64,000 nucleotides of DNA from Ectobius pallidus (GCA_964059195.1 CAXKWD010000007.1:149345769-149409768), one strand, 5' to 3'; numbered from the stretch's first letter, positions 24,104 to 34,954 are shown. The notes: generated by a model from the letters alone, not told the origin. Numbers and translations: made by a program.

Positions 24104-25548
24104 ATGATGAGCGGCAATTATAAGTTTGTAAGTGCTTGACTTGCTCATAACCGCTTTTACTTCACGGTGTTGTGAACTTTAATTTATTGTTTTTGGTTAC
24201 CAGGCTAATTCCAAACAGAACCTTTAAATTTAAATAATTTCACTAGAGAAACAAACCTTGGCTTAACTGGTTCTCTTGGTATTCACCCAAGAGTCTTCGC
24301 ACTCTGACATGCCTCTGGGACTTGGGTTTCGTATTCAATACATGTTTTGAAAATTTTGCTTGTGATCAACCCCAGCAAGAAGTTGCTCTGTTTTCTTTTT
24401 TGAGAAAGCACAAACCATCCAAGACCCTTTACAATAATTCATATGTACCAACACTCGTGCTAAAAGACATCTTGAGGAATGTTTCTTTTTTATTTCAGCT
24501 AAGTATACAGAGTTTGCTATACCTGGTTCTCCTTGTGTTCACGGAAGAGCTTCTTGCACAGACTTGTGCTGATGGCTGCACTTGCAAAGCTGAGGACTCC
24601 TCTGCCACATGCCGAGCCATTAAAACAGTCCCTCAGTTCTCTGCAGACATAACTATCAGGACACTGGATATGTCCAGGAACATCCTGACTTCTGTGGCAC
24701 TGAAGGAAACTCCATTCCAAAATCTACCGAACCTTTCCTCCATCGCTTTGATTAATTGCAGAATCAATATACTGACCAACACAACCTTCCTTGGCCTACA
24801 CCACCTTAAACATGTGGATCTATCAAAGAATTTCCTATCTAGAATTCCCTCTGACCTTTTCTTGGATAACCCTGCATTGGAAAGGGTTTCTGTACGAAAC
24901 AATCTTCTCTTCACTTTACCAGTAGATTTACCTACTATAATCTCCGATTCATTAACTTACTTGGACCTTGGCTACAACAAAATCTCAAAATTGTCTCCAG
25001 CTAGCTTCTCCAGGCTTCCAAAACTCAAATCTTTGGATCTAAGCCATAACAGTCTAACGATGCTGGAGGTCAGAGTGTTCACTACATATACCCCGGACTT
25101 GATTTCAGTCGATTTGAGTGGAAATATGTGGAGGTGCGATTCTGCATTCAGACGATTGCTATGTTGGAGCAAAATACCGAGGATGACGTGCTATCTGCAA
25201 GATGGAACCATGGAAAGAGGATTTTCTAGCGGCTGTAATCAGGATTTAGTAATGGATTCTCTCATCTTCAAAGATATTATAGAAGATCCAATTCCTGCGA
25301 ACTTCGATGATGACACTTACGTACCTTCACTTGTTCCGAGAGATGTTATTAGAACCAAGAACAAGGCTGCTGCCGGAAATATAGAAGAAGTTAAGAAAAA
25401 CGAAGTACTGCATTATAACACAAATTTTTTTTTAACTACTTGGGTTCTCTTCACTATTACCCTCACAATGATCGCCATTGGGGCTGCATTTTATATAACT
25501 CATAGAAAAAGGGGCATTGATGACAGTAAAGTCTGCAACCTTCTTTGA
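24104..25548 (+). CDS. LRR gene A: single-pass leucine-rich-repeat membrane protein
   Basis: Two-exon model: 24104-24127 and 24499-25548, about 357 aa. The large exon begins after a TTTTATTTCAG acceptor and has no ATG before its hydrophobic segment, so a 5' exon is required. ATGATGAGCGGC...AAGTTT followed by GTAAGTGC fits in phase 0, with an in-frame TGA just upstream. Residues 9-28 form a signal peptide. C31, C35, C37 and C46 make an N-terminal LRR cap. About seven LRRs (LxxLxLxxN) span 60-215, and C221, C230, C239 and C254 form the C-terminal cap. An acidic linker, a membrane helix at about 318-341 and a 16-residue tail ending CNLL follow. The role is probably extracellular recognition or adhesion (family inference), and no Toll/IL-1R or Ig domain is present. 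A LINE fragment starts about 40 bp after the stop. The exon is certain and the first exon is inferred. Confidence 0.82.
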
Positions 25549-25587
25549 TTGGTCCTCTAATATCTATAAGCCAAGGTCAGTAAGCTA

Positions 25588-26110
25588 TACAATCCGCCCA
25601 GGAGTAATTCCAGATAAATCACTAAGATGGAGACGACACGTAGCGAGTGTATGCAATAAGACATATGTTCAACTACTCCGACTTTATCCAGCGTTAAATA
25701 CACAATTTCTGTCATTAAGGCAAAAGGTGACGTTGCACTGTTCGCTGATCAGACCTATAATGACACGTGCCCCATCTGCATGGGGCTATTTGCCCGATAC
25801 ACTGTTACAACGGCTGCATGCTATTGAAAACAGAGCGATCAGGGTGATAACTGGGACAGACTCTTACACGAGAAATACGCAACTGCACGGGGATTTAGAG
25901 CTTCCCTTTTTAAGGGAAGTTATTAGACAACAAGCACGAAGAATCGCTAACATCCTAATCCTATAGCTAGGACTATATGAACTCAGGAAGGAGATGGGAT
26001 GCTCACAGACGAAATCTTCTGCTATAATAACGCAGTACGATTAAATACAGTGGAGCAAAGCTCCCACAGACATTAGAAAGACAACCGTGGAGACACGGGA
26101 ACTTTAAAAT
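25588..26110 (+). pseudogene. Jockey-like LINE RT C-terminal fragment, next to gene A
   Basis: Translation shows DKSLRWRRHVASVCNK, then LRQKVTLHCSLIRPIM, AWGYLPDTLLQRL and ENRAIRVITG, the conserved C-terminal region of Jockey-clade ORF2. The open frame starting at 25517 overlaps the end of gene A in another frame and is not a gene start. The fragment is 5'-truncated and lies where the gene A 3' UTR would be expected. Confidence 0.8.
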
Positions 26111-26179
26111 AATATATGACTATAACTACTAATGGTGGGGCATAGTATAATAGGCACGGGCACCATTGTACCGATACAA

Positions 26180-26500
26180 AACTTTCTCTGCACCTGCGTG
26201 ATGTAGATGTTAACATTGCTGATTACGGATTCGCAGGTCTGGGTTCGATCCCCGATACCTCCTCGGATTATTCTGAGGTAGGGAGGTCTATACCGGGATG
26301 CACTCAGCCCCGTGACCCAAACTGAAGAGCTACTTGATAAAGAAGTAGCTGCTGTGGTCAGGAAAGCCATCGACTGTGGGAGTCGACATGCTGAACACAT
26401 GTCCCAATCTTGCCATCTGCCTATGGCACTTGTGCAGCGGTCGGTGGGTAGGCCTAGTTCCACAAGGGATGTAGCGCCAAGGCTATACAATCCAGAGAGT
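26180..26500 (+). mobile_element. SINE family 1, copy 3
   Basis: Begins with tRNA-like sequence (B box GGGTTCGATCC at about 26241) and continues with CTCCTCGGATTATTCTGAGG and a body matching the copies at 5404 and 14926. The open frames across it are by chance. Confidence 0.85.
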
Positions 26501-26734
26501 TGTTTGAAAGGAAAAGAGTCAAACCTTAAAGCTTGTGCCATATTAGCACATCATCTGTTTGGTAACTGCGTATTCCTTTAAATTATCACAAAGAACAAAC
26601 AGAATTAACTTTTAGAAAAGATGGTGTTGTGTACAGCTTGTAGAGGGCAGTGTGTTAACTGAGATCAGTAAGCGCATTTCGATTGCGCGCTGCTGCGCAA
26701 TACGGCGTAAAAGGTCCAGCCATGTTATGTTTTT

Positions 26735-27117
26735 AGGTTAGTTTACACGATGACACTAGGTTTCGTAAGCACTTTCATGAAAGTCATTTCGTGAAACTTA
26801 ATGACATCCATTTTCTTTCAAACCAATTCCAATGCAACCGCACGTTTCATCTTATTTCTGAAGTTCAAGTTGTTAAAATCCCACATACACGTTAGAAACA
26901 CATATGAATCCAAGCATTTCACAATTTACTCACTTCCCCACTTCATTTTAAGAAATGCGAACAACATAAATATGCGTAAAATATCAAAATTACTATTATA
27001 GTTCCGTGAAAAGATGGAATCAGCCGAAACTGTGTAGTGTCGTAACTCATTGTCGCCAAGTAAAAAACCGTTGCGAAACTTACTTACGAAACCTAATTTC
27101 GTCATGTAAACTAGCCT
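26735..27117. mobile_element. TIR element, unclassified MITE
   Basis: Left end GGTTAGTTTACACGATGA followed by TAGGTTTCGTAAG. The right end inverted is GGCTAGTTTACATGACG followed by TTAGGTTTCGTAAG. Flanks share TTTA on both sides, which could be a 3-4 bp duplication. About 380 bp, no protein. Confidence 0.7.
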
Positions 27118-27650
27118 TTAGTCTCGGCAGTTGTTTTATGCCAGTCAAACCTTTCTCTTAGAAATGTTATGGGTTCAGTAATACGACATTAGATTTCAGG
27201 GGTTCAAATTAAATTTTAATACGTGTAGACTTCGGCGTGCCACAGGACTGAACCAAATTACATCATTACTAGTATTAACAGTATTGGTGTGGAGCTAGTC
27301 TCTTGTCCTTAAATTTAGGAAAAAGTAAAGATCTGATAATTAACTTTAATTATTATAACTATAACGAGCATGATTAATTTCTAGTTGTATACTTTGTATG
27401 TAGTTGTATACTTTTTATGTATGTATAAGATATTTATAAGAAATATCAAGTAAATTTACAAGTATTGATAGTTACATTAACACTTAACTTACACTGACAT
27501 AAGGGGCTCTGCGCCAAAGCTTTGTTATAACCGAGAGTCCCTGATGTATGTAAAGAATGATGAAACAAATCATCAAATCAAACTTACAGTGCTACATATC
27601 GTATAGAATTCTTGATCTGGGTAATGACACGAATGTAAAGAGAATATTAA
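27118..27650. other. Intergenic DNA
   Basis: No supported feature. Confidence 0.4.
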
Positions 27651-27740
27651 TACAGTAGAGTCGCGATAATCCGAGCCTTGATAATCCGAGATGCAAAAAA
27701 ATCAGCCCCAATTAACTCGGATTATCGTGACTCTACAGTA
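27651..27740. mobile_element. Miniature pogo-like palindromic element
   Basis: A 90-bp hairpin: TACAGTAGAGTCGCGATAAT at the left and its near-complement at the right, each continuing to CCGAG, bounded by TA. This is the end sequence type of pogo/Tigger elements. Confidence 0.85.
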
Positions 27741-27744
27741 CTTC

Positions 27745-28390
27745 AAAAAAGGCTGTCAGAATAGTGTGCAATATGGATAGTAAAACACATCTTTATTTAA
27801 AACATTAAAAATAACTACGGTAATTTCATTATATATCATTATATGTTAAGCATAATTATTGTTATGTTTTCACTAAATAATGCAACACATGAGTATAATA
27901 TCGATAACTTAAGTTTAAATTGATGCAGAACCACCTTGCCAAAAATAGCTTCAATGAATAGGTGTTAAATTATAAAAATTGTATTGACAAAGGATATTAA
28001 AAATTTAGAAACCGAGCAATTTAAACTTTCAGTGAAACAATAAATAACCTCTCTTTATATAAGAGCAGTGAATATTTCTATTCATTTAAACGCTATTTAT
28101 TTTGTTAACCAGTGTTAAAGTTATCAAAGTTGTTACAATATCCATGATTAGTTTCACTTATTTTATATGTTCCTGTTTAGCTTCCACTGTCACTGTTTCT
28201 TCTCAGCTTACAGCATTACGCCTTTCATTTCTTTCATCTGAATTTCTTCCAATTATTTCTATTTCCATATAAACATATTTGTAAAATGGAGTTCTGTTTA
28301 GTTTTGTAATTCTGAACCTATTTTAAAGTTATTTTGTAAAAATGATTTGTTTTTATATACTGTATTAATTTGTGTGTACGAGTATATTTG
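27745..28390. other. AT-rich intergenic DNA
   Basis: No supported feature. Confidence 0.4.
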
Positions 28391-28393
28391 TGC

Positions 28394-28850
28394 CCACCGC
28401 TGTGGCGTAGGGGATGCGTTCGCTCCTCTCATGCAGCGAGCTCGGGTTCAAATCCTCGTCGGGACAAGTTACATAGGTGGGGGGGGGGGTTCCGGATATT
28501 TCCTCACCTGTGAGACAAATGTCGGGTAACTTTAGGCCCTTGTGGTCCCCGGATATCGTCTAGCCGTCATTATCATCTTCATCCCATCCTCGCCTTGTTT
28601 GGAGTGAGTGTGTGTGTGTGTGTGAATGGTGTCTCGTCCTATGTGCTCGTGTTGTTTCAGAGGTGGCCCCGGAATTGGGCTGATCACTCATCCGGGGAGG
28701 CCCTCCATGTCCTTGTCTGGTCAAAAAAGTATGTGATCTATAGATAATCCCTCTCCCGACAGGTCGCGTCCCTGTAAGGCCCGGGCGGCTTATAATGTCC
28801 TTAAAAGGGAGAGCTGAAACTAAGGTGAAGAGAGAGGGAGAGAGAATGAG
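28394..28850 (+). mobile_element. SINE family 2, copy 2
   Basis: Same head (CCACCGCTGTGGCGTAGGGG), B box, TGAGACAAATGTCGGGTAAC block and G/A-rich tail as the copy at 9301. It has a longer GT run and a G run at about 28481. Confidence 0.9.
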
Positions 28851-28887
28851 AGAGTATATTTGTAGATTTCTGTTTCCTATTTTAATA

Positions 28888-29110
28888 TGTGTGATAATTG
28901 CAGCCCCTAGGCATTAAAAAAAAAAAAAAACCTATGTAAGAGTTTGTAATGTTTGATAATTTTGTTTGCTAATTTTGATAATATATAAATAAGATATCGG
29001 CCTATATCTTTCTATAGTCTATATGTGCAATCTGAATTTTTTCTCAATGGAACTGTAACTGTTTAGTTTAACATTTTAATTGTTTGGTATTTTATGTATG
29101 TTTTATATCT
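28888..29110 (+). repeat. Dispersed repeat pair, copy 1
   Basis: AACCTATGTAAGAGTTTGTAATG and the following AT-rich block recur at 38120-38315. It could be the 3' UTR of a retroelement. No ends defined. Confidence 0.6.
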
Positions 29111-29258
29111 GTGTGAACTTTGACATAGGCCTACCCCATACACCATATGTACGATAGATGCACACCATAAATAAATAAAGGACTATGTATAAAGACTCTA
29201 CTTATTGAACCTTTCAGTATATATATAATTATATATATATTCATTCGTTCATTCATAG

Positions 29259-29634
29259 TGTTCTGCCCGTGGGCAGGTCTTTCACTGCAAACCCAGCATT
29301 CTCCACTCTTCCCTTCTCTCAGCCTTCTTTTTTTGTGTCTACATATAGTCCACTTATTTTAATGTTGTTTATCATCTGGTATCTTCTTCTACCTCGAACC
29401 TTCTTCCCATTTATCATCCCTTCTATGGCATCCTTCAGCAGACAATTTTTTCTTAGCCAATATCCCATCCAATTTCTCTTTCTCTTTCCGATGTTTTCCA
29501 ATAAAACTCTTCTTTCTCCCACTCTGTCTAGCACATCTTTCTTTTGAACTTTATCTGTCCATGGTATTCGCTCCATTCTTCGCCATGCTCAGATGCTTCC
29601 AGTCTTTTTTCCTCATTCCGTCGTAATGTCCAAG
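29259..29634 (-). pseudogene. LINE ORF2 C-terminus and 3' end (downstream half of a split LINE)
   Basis: The minus strand gives TWTLRRNEEKRLEAS near the right edge, then a MERIPWTDKV block, RKRNWMGYWLRKNCLLKDA and GRRRYQM, the characteristic C-terminal end of an insect LINE ORF2. The upstream half lies at 34019-34290, on the far side of the 4.4-kb transposon. The last bases before the transposon, CAAG, include the AAG target duplication. Confidence 0.8.
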
Positions 29635-31004
29635 TAGTCTGGTGGTTAAGGAACAAAAAAGTGACGAACTATGCATTTTTACTTTAAAAGGTCCCACTTC
29701 GCACACATCTTCCTTGACCCCTGTGGAGTGTTTTTGGAAGGAGCGCCAACGCAAATTTTGCGGCGGAGGGGGGAGAGGGGGGTTCAAAATGGCGGCTGCA
29801 CTCACTTACTAAATCGCCTCTAGCTCCTATCCCCATGGCCCGATTTCAATGTTCTTTTTTTAAATTGAAGGTAAAATTAAGTAGTATAAGTCAGTGCAAT
29901 GGTATTTTACATAAGTACAGTGAAAATCCTTTAAAAAGTTAAAAATGTAAAAAAGTGTTTTTCTTTTCGCTTTTATTTTTATCACAGTTTTTCAGAAAGT
30001 GAGAATTCGTAATTTTTTCTCAAATAAAAAAGAAAGCCCGTTTCTTAAGCTTTAATTTAATACCATAAAACACCCATTTCCTTGTACAATTAAGCCCACA
30101 GCGGCCGTTAGAGGAAAACAGGTACAAGGGCGCGGCTCGTTTTCGGCCACGAGTCTCCTAGCGTAGCGCTACCAAAGCATGTTAAACCGGCCTGCCTACA
30201 TCGAAACGTGGTTTGGAATAGATCGTTTTGCGTGTGTGTCGGTAGTTTCCTATTGTTATCAAATTATCTGTGAGTTTTACGTCCTAGCATTCTACAAATA
30301 GGCTACGCCAATACCAGTAGCCTAAATGTTATTACGGTAAGTACTGTCGAGCTGCGCTTTTCTAATGATAAGGATACGAGGTAATGATAAGGATCGTATG
30401 TTTTAATGACAGTAAGGCTAGTCTCAAATAAAGAAAGCATTTTTGTCAAGAATCATGTTCCATCCAATTTTTATAACTTCGAATGATGAAACATAACATT
30501 TTCGGACACGTGAAGTCGCCACTGGGTTCGTATCTCATATTGAGAACGCCTGGTGGTATTCTGGGATTGTGAGTCAGTTTGAGAATTTAATGTTGTACCG
30601 GCACGTTGCCATGGTAGCTCAGTTGGTTAGAGCATCGGCACGGAGTGCCGAAGATCCTGGTTCAAATCCCGGCTATGGCATTGAATTTTTCATTCTGAGT
30701 TCACGTGTCCATCTTAGCCTACACACGGTCAGTGTGAAAGAAGTATCATTCCATAACATTTTCGCTTATACGTTTAACGCCCACTTAATGTAGGCCAACT
30801 ACTGTGTAATTTAGAAGGAAATTTTTTAACTTCAATCAATTTCACCGTGCTGCTAATGAAACTGATAAAGCACGTTCATTATATTCATTTTGCAGACGAA
30901 AGCCTACCATGTTTATGAGAAAGAAGATGATTCGATGACTTTCCAAGACTGGCACACCAAAGTGTGCTCTGAACGAGCTCTGTTTCTTTACTAGGATATA
31001 ACTT
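29635..31004 (+). repeat. Left inverted arm of the 4.4-kb transposon
   Basis: Matches the complement of 32945-34018. Differences include a 14-bp indel near 30977, and the insertion bounded by CATAACATTTTC at 30492-30503 and 30752-30763. Its inner end reads TKAYHVYEKEDDSM on the plus strand, the same residues the right arm encodes on the minus strand. Confidence 0.9.
30504..30751 (+). mobile_element. tRNA-derived SINE-like insertion in the left arm
   Basis: The 248-bp segment is absent from the opposite arm and flanked by a 12-bp direct repeat CATAACATTTTC, a typical retroposon target duplication. It holds a tRNA-like sequence at 30608-30679: acceptor GCCATGG/CTATGGC, D arm TAGCTCAGTTGG, anticodon stem TCGGC/GCCGA with loop ACGGAGT, and a T arm one base short. 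Position 33 is C. No poly-A tail is visible. Confidence 0.8.
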
Positions 31005-31199
31005 GGCGCCTCTAGTTTTTCGGTCATATGTTACCTCTGTGAAAAGGTACACAGAAGTATTTGAAGAATATCTAAACTTCTGAGTGACTGAACAATTGTG
31101 CTCTGGTGATTTTTGTTTATCTAGGTAAATGTGGGATTTCCAGTTGGGGTGTAAGAGGAAAGTCGGCCTGATTATTTATTAGCCAACTCATAGGAGAGG

Positions 31200-33045
31200 C
31201 TTAAGGAATAGTACTATTAATGGTCACCGTCGGGGGAATATTAAAGGGCACGTATAGGGCAAAGGAGTAAATATATTGCAAGACTGAAAGGGAAGAAAGA
31301 AGAGAAATGATTTGGATTTTATTGATTAGATTCTCGGCAGAGACCATCACATGTGCAGAGTTGAGTTGCATGGAAGACCTGCCTTGCCACAAACTCAGTA
31401 CAGCCACACCGAATTAGCTTTTGACTAGAAGCTACCACTTCTGGAAGTGTCACCGTCAGTCTTAGTCCAGCCCCACTTGGAAGGATCTTGGTCTGGTTGT
31501 ATCGGTTTCAGAGCGTTGCCCCATGTCATTCCTCTTGGTATGCTGTCCTCATTGGATGCAGTTTCAATGCATCGGAAGTTTATGGTATATTTTCCATCAA
31601 TCAGGGACCTTTTCTCTTAAGTAAAAATATTCTCTCTTCACCGACATTTTTCGCACTACAAGAACTGTCGCACAGAACGACAACATATCTCTGAATTCCA
31701 TAAAAAAAAGTCTTCTACATTTCTTTTCGCTAACAAGAGGAAACTGTCAGTAGTATTTGGCAGGCATCCACTCCTCTCATGCTTTAACTTTTCTTCTTCC
31801 ATTGAACTGTGAAACAGTATTACAGCCAGTGAATGCGTGAAAGTAGGATATAGGATGTCCTAGTCACCTTCAATTTCATGGATAGGAATGTATTGGAATC
31901 TTTTCTTGTCCCAAAGGCAATTCAAAGACTGTTTATCCCAAGTTCTTCAAAACTGGATATGGAGATAACTATAACATCGGTATCCACTGACCGGATCTTT
32001 TCCTTCTGAAACAAGGAATGTTCGAATTCCCTCTGAGAGGAACTTGAAGAAAGACTTCTTGTTTTTAGAATCTTTTAAAAAGGTCTCCAATTTTTTAGGC
32101 ATCAGAGCTCCACCAGTTACATGGATTCTTCTACCAGAACCCGTTTCATCATGAGTTTGATTTTTCAAACTTTCTTCGCTGTATTCATCTCAAACAGCAT
32201 ACAAGCGTGACACGGATGACATTTTACGTGTAACATATGGAATTTTTTCTTCGAAGGTATGTGCTCCAGTATGAGGTAATATGTGAATGACTGCAGCTCC
32301 ATCTAAGATTTTAACATGAACGTTTGACTCAGTTTTTATTTATTTTTCATTAATATAAGTCGAAAAGCACTTAAGCAGACTTGACTTATTCTTACAAAGT
32401 ATTGGCTTCTCATGATTTGAAAGGGAAGGAGGCCAATGCTGATTTTCATCTCTACAAAATTCTTGGAAATCTCCATCTCTTGTTTGACTCGCTATGTACA
32501 AATGGCTGAAGCGTGCATTGTCACTTCGTAACACCTGTAACGTTGATAAGTTTTGTTTCTGTTTCGTTCGTGGTTTCGAGCAAAATTTGCTGAATATATG
32601 TAGTAATCTGAGGTCCAACAATCATAAACTTTCGGAAGGCATCATCATAAAGCCTACTCTTCCTCCGTCCCTTTTACTGAAGCATTCCCCTGTTCATGCA
32701 TGTGATCCATGCCATGGCTGAGGATTTAATGGTTTTCCTCGCAACAAATATTCCTATGTTGAAGATTTCCTTCACTGCTGGATGTTTTCCCTTCAGAAGG
32801 ATCATGTCACGAAAATGTACTGAAATCCATCGTGCATAATTAGTATGATGGGGCAAAAAAACATGGAGCAAGGCGAACAAGGAACTCAATATATAGAGGA
32901 AAATTTCCCTCTCGAATAGGTGAGAATAATAAGAATTATTTTCAAAGTTATATCCTAGTCGTTCTGAGCGCATTTTGGTGTGCCAGTCTTGGAAGATCAT
33001 CGAATCATCTTCTTTCTCATAAACATGGTAGGCTTTCGTCTCCAA
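31200..33045 (-). pseudogene. Decayed transposon-borne gene of an unclassified multicopy animal family
   Basis: Minus-strand blocks in order: HTNYARWISVHFRDM (about 32845-32800), LDGAAVIHILP (about 32310-32275), SLKNQTHDETGSGRR (about 32170-32125), VDTDVIVIS (about 31985-31955), FHAFTGCNTVS (about 31835-31800), then TLPEVVAS..KLIR.GC (about 31450-31400). I recognise this order from an uncharacterised protein family found in many copies in cnidarians and arthropods. The LDGA, (E)ADTR and DTD blocks look somewhat like XPG/FEN nuclease motifs, which is inference. The segment that should hold HEEADTR seems deleted near 31990. Several stops and frameshifts make it inactive. Its first exon-like part lies inside the right inverted arm. 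No host function is implied. Confidence 0.7.
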
Positions 33046-34018
33046 AATGAATTATGAAAGTGCTTTATCAGTTTCATTAGCAGCACGGTGAAATTGATTG
33101 AAGTTAAAAAAAATCTTTCTAAATTACACAGTAGTAGGCCTACATTAAGCGGGCGTTAAACGTATAAGTGAAAATGTTATGTTTCCACATTCGAAGTTAT
33201 AAAAATGAGCAGTTCCATGGATGGAACATGATTCTTGACATAAATGCTTTCTTTATTTGAGGCTAGCCTTACTGTCATTAAAACATATCCTTATCATTAG
33301 AAAAGCGCAGCTCGACAGTACTTACCGTAATAACATTTAGGCTACTGGTATTGGCGTAGCCTATTTGTAGAATGCTAGGACGTAAAACACACAGATAATT
33401 TGATAACCATAGGAAACTACCGACACACACGCGAAACTATCTATTCCAAATCACGTTTCGATGTAGGCAGGCCGGTTTAACATGCTTTGGTAGTTCTACG
33501 CTAGGAGACTCGTAGCCGAAAACGAGCCGCGCCATTGTACCTGTTTTCCTATAACGGCCGCTGTGGGCTTAATTGTACAAGGAAATGGGTGTTTTAAGGT
33601 ATTAAATTAAAGCTTAAGAAACGGGCTTTCTTTTTTATTTGAGAAAAAATTATGAATTCTCACTTTCTGAAAAACTGTGATAAAAATAAAAGCGAAAAGA
33701 AAAACACTTTTTTACATTTTTAACTTTTTAAAGGATTTTCACTGTACTTATCTAAAATACCATTGCACTGACTTATACTACTTAATTTTACCTTCAATTT
33801 AAAAAAAAGAACATTGAAATCGGACCATGGGGATAGGAGCTAGAGGCGATTTAGTAAGTGAGTGCAGCCGCCATTTTGAACCCCCCTCTCCCCCCTCCGC
33901 CGCAAAATTTGCGTTGGCGCTCCTTCCAAAAATACTCCACAGGGGTCAAGGAAGATGTGTGCGAAGTGGGACCTTTTAAAGTAAAAATGCATAGTTCAGA
34001 CCCTTAACCACCAGACTA
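32945..34018 (-). repeat. Right inverted arm of the 4.4-kb transposon
   Basis: About 1074 bp, complementary to the left arm from CTAGGATATAACTT inwards to the TAGTCTGG end. It lacks the 260-bp insertion and so shows the empty site GAAACATAACATTTTC. Confidence 0.9.
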
Positions 34019-34289
34019 AAGTCTCTGCACCATACAACGCTACACTCCACACAAAGCACTTCGCAAGCCTTTTCCTTAGTTACTTTTCTAAAGGGCCACA
34101 GAAGATTTTCCTCTTCCTGTTAAAAACTTCTCTTGCCATTGATATCCTCTGTTTTACTTCTTGACAACAGCTCATGTTGCTACTGATAATACAACCCAAA
34201 TATCTGAACCTGTCTACTTGCTCGATAACCATCCTTAATTCTCACGTCTACCTTCTTGAGTTCTCTTCCAATAACCATGGTCTTCGTCT

Positions 34290-34290
<1 letters not shown>
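34019..34290 (-). pseudogene. Upstream half of the LINE split by the 4.4-kb transposon
   Basis: The minus strand reads KTKTMVIGRELKK, ...RKIFCGP..., and CFVWSV.LYGAET across frames, the conserved region just before the C-terminal LINE block found at 29259-29634. Interrupted at GAGACTT by the transposon. The other side is cut by the AC microsatellite. Confidence 0.75.

Positions 34291-34327
<37 letters not shown>
34291..34327. repeat. (AC)n microsatellite
   Basis: About 18 AC units between the LINE fragment and a SINE. Confidence 0.98.
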
Positions 34328-34329
<2 letters not shown>

Positions 34330-34560
34330 ATGGCCGCCCCATGTCTGAGTGGTTAGACCGCTCGCCTTCCACCGCTAGGACCCTTGGTCAAATCTAGGTG
34401 GATCTATGCGGAATTTATGGTGGACAAAGTGGGGTCGGGGTAGGTTTTCTCGGGGTGCCCCTGTTTCCCCTGCCATATATCATTCCAACAGAGCTCCATT
34501 CATCATACTATGACTACTGGTTGCAATAAAGGAAGTGTGTGTCAAGTGATGACACAGCTG
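34330..34560 (+). mobile_element. tRNA-derived SINE, family 4, copy 1
   Basis: A-box-like TGAGTGGTTAGACCG, a degenerate B box GGTCAAATCTAGG, then GTTTTCTCGGGGTGCCCC and GGTTGCAATAAAGGA. Matches 62577-62822. Confidence 0.85.
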
Positions 34561-34564
34561 AACA

Positions 34565-34950
34565 TTGATCGCTCAGAGATAAAGGAATTTATTATATACA
34601 TATGATTGAGCAAGCTGATTATCTTAATTTCACTTATTTGTCGCTATGCGTAATTCCTACAGCTTAATGGCTTTTCAGTCAACTAATTAAGATATTGTCC
34701 GTATGTGCTGTAATTTTTTTTTGTCATTTTAACTTCCCTGAACTGAAACATACCTTATAGTTTGATGTTTACAATTTGTTAAATTCAATTAGTCATTATC
34801 AACTACACACGGAGAATTATAGATTATTTCCATTTATATGGAACCCTATATTATACTTAATTTTGATTCAGTATTATTCGAATATCAAGGAGACATATCT
34901 TGACATTGAGGTTATACTGTTTCAGGATATAAAATTTCACTATTAATTAT
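34565..34950. other. AT-rich intergenic DNA
   Basis: No supported feature. Confidence 0.4.
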
Positions 34951-34954
34951 TTTA

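Larger units (their letters stand above)
29635..34018. mobile_element. 4.4-kb DNA transposon with ~1-kb inverted arms and 3-bp target duplication
   Basis: The ends are TAGTCTGGTGGTTAAGG (29635) and its exact complement (to 34018), flanked by AAG on both sides (29632-29634 and 34019-34021). The inverted arms extend to about 31004 on the left and 32945 on the right. They are near-identical apart from small indels and a 260-bp insertion in the left arm. The interior carries a decayed gene on the minus strand (separate entry). The host sequence is a LINE, whose ORF reads from ...GAGACTT into TGGACATTA... once the element and one duplicate are ignored, so the borders are secure. The superfamily is not certain. 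A 3-bp duplication and this gene type would fit Academ-like elements, which is an inference. Confidence 0.88.

Noticed and set aside
24322..24498. Upstream 59 codons of the long plus-strand frame at gene A
   Set aside because: Ends in a polypyrimidine tract and CAG typical of a 3' splice site. The sequence looks intronic, and the signal peptide would be buried at residue 60.
26104..26581. 145-codon minus and 89-codon plus frames
   Set aside because: Overlap SINE family 1 copy 3.
30608..30679. Functional tRNA gene
   Set aside because: T arm one base short, C33, and located inside a retroposed insertion with target duplication.
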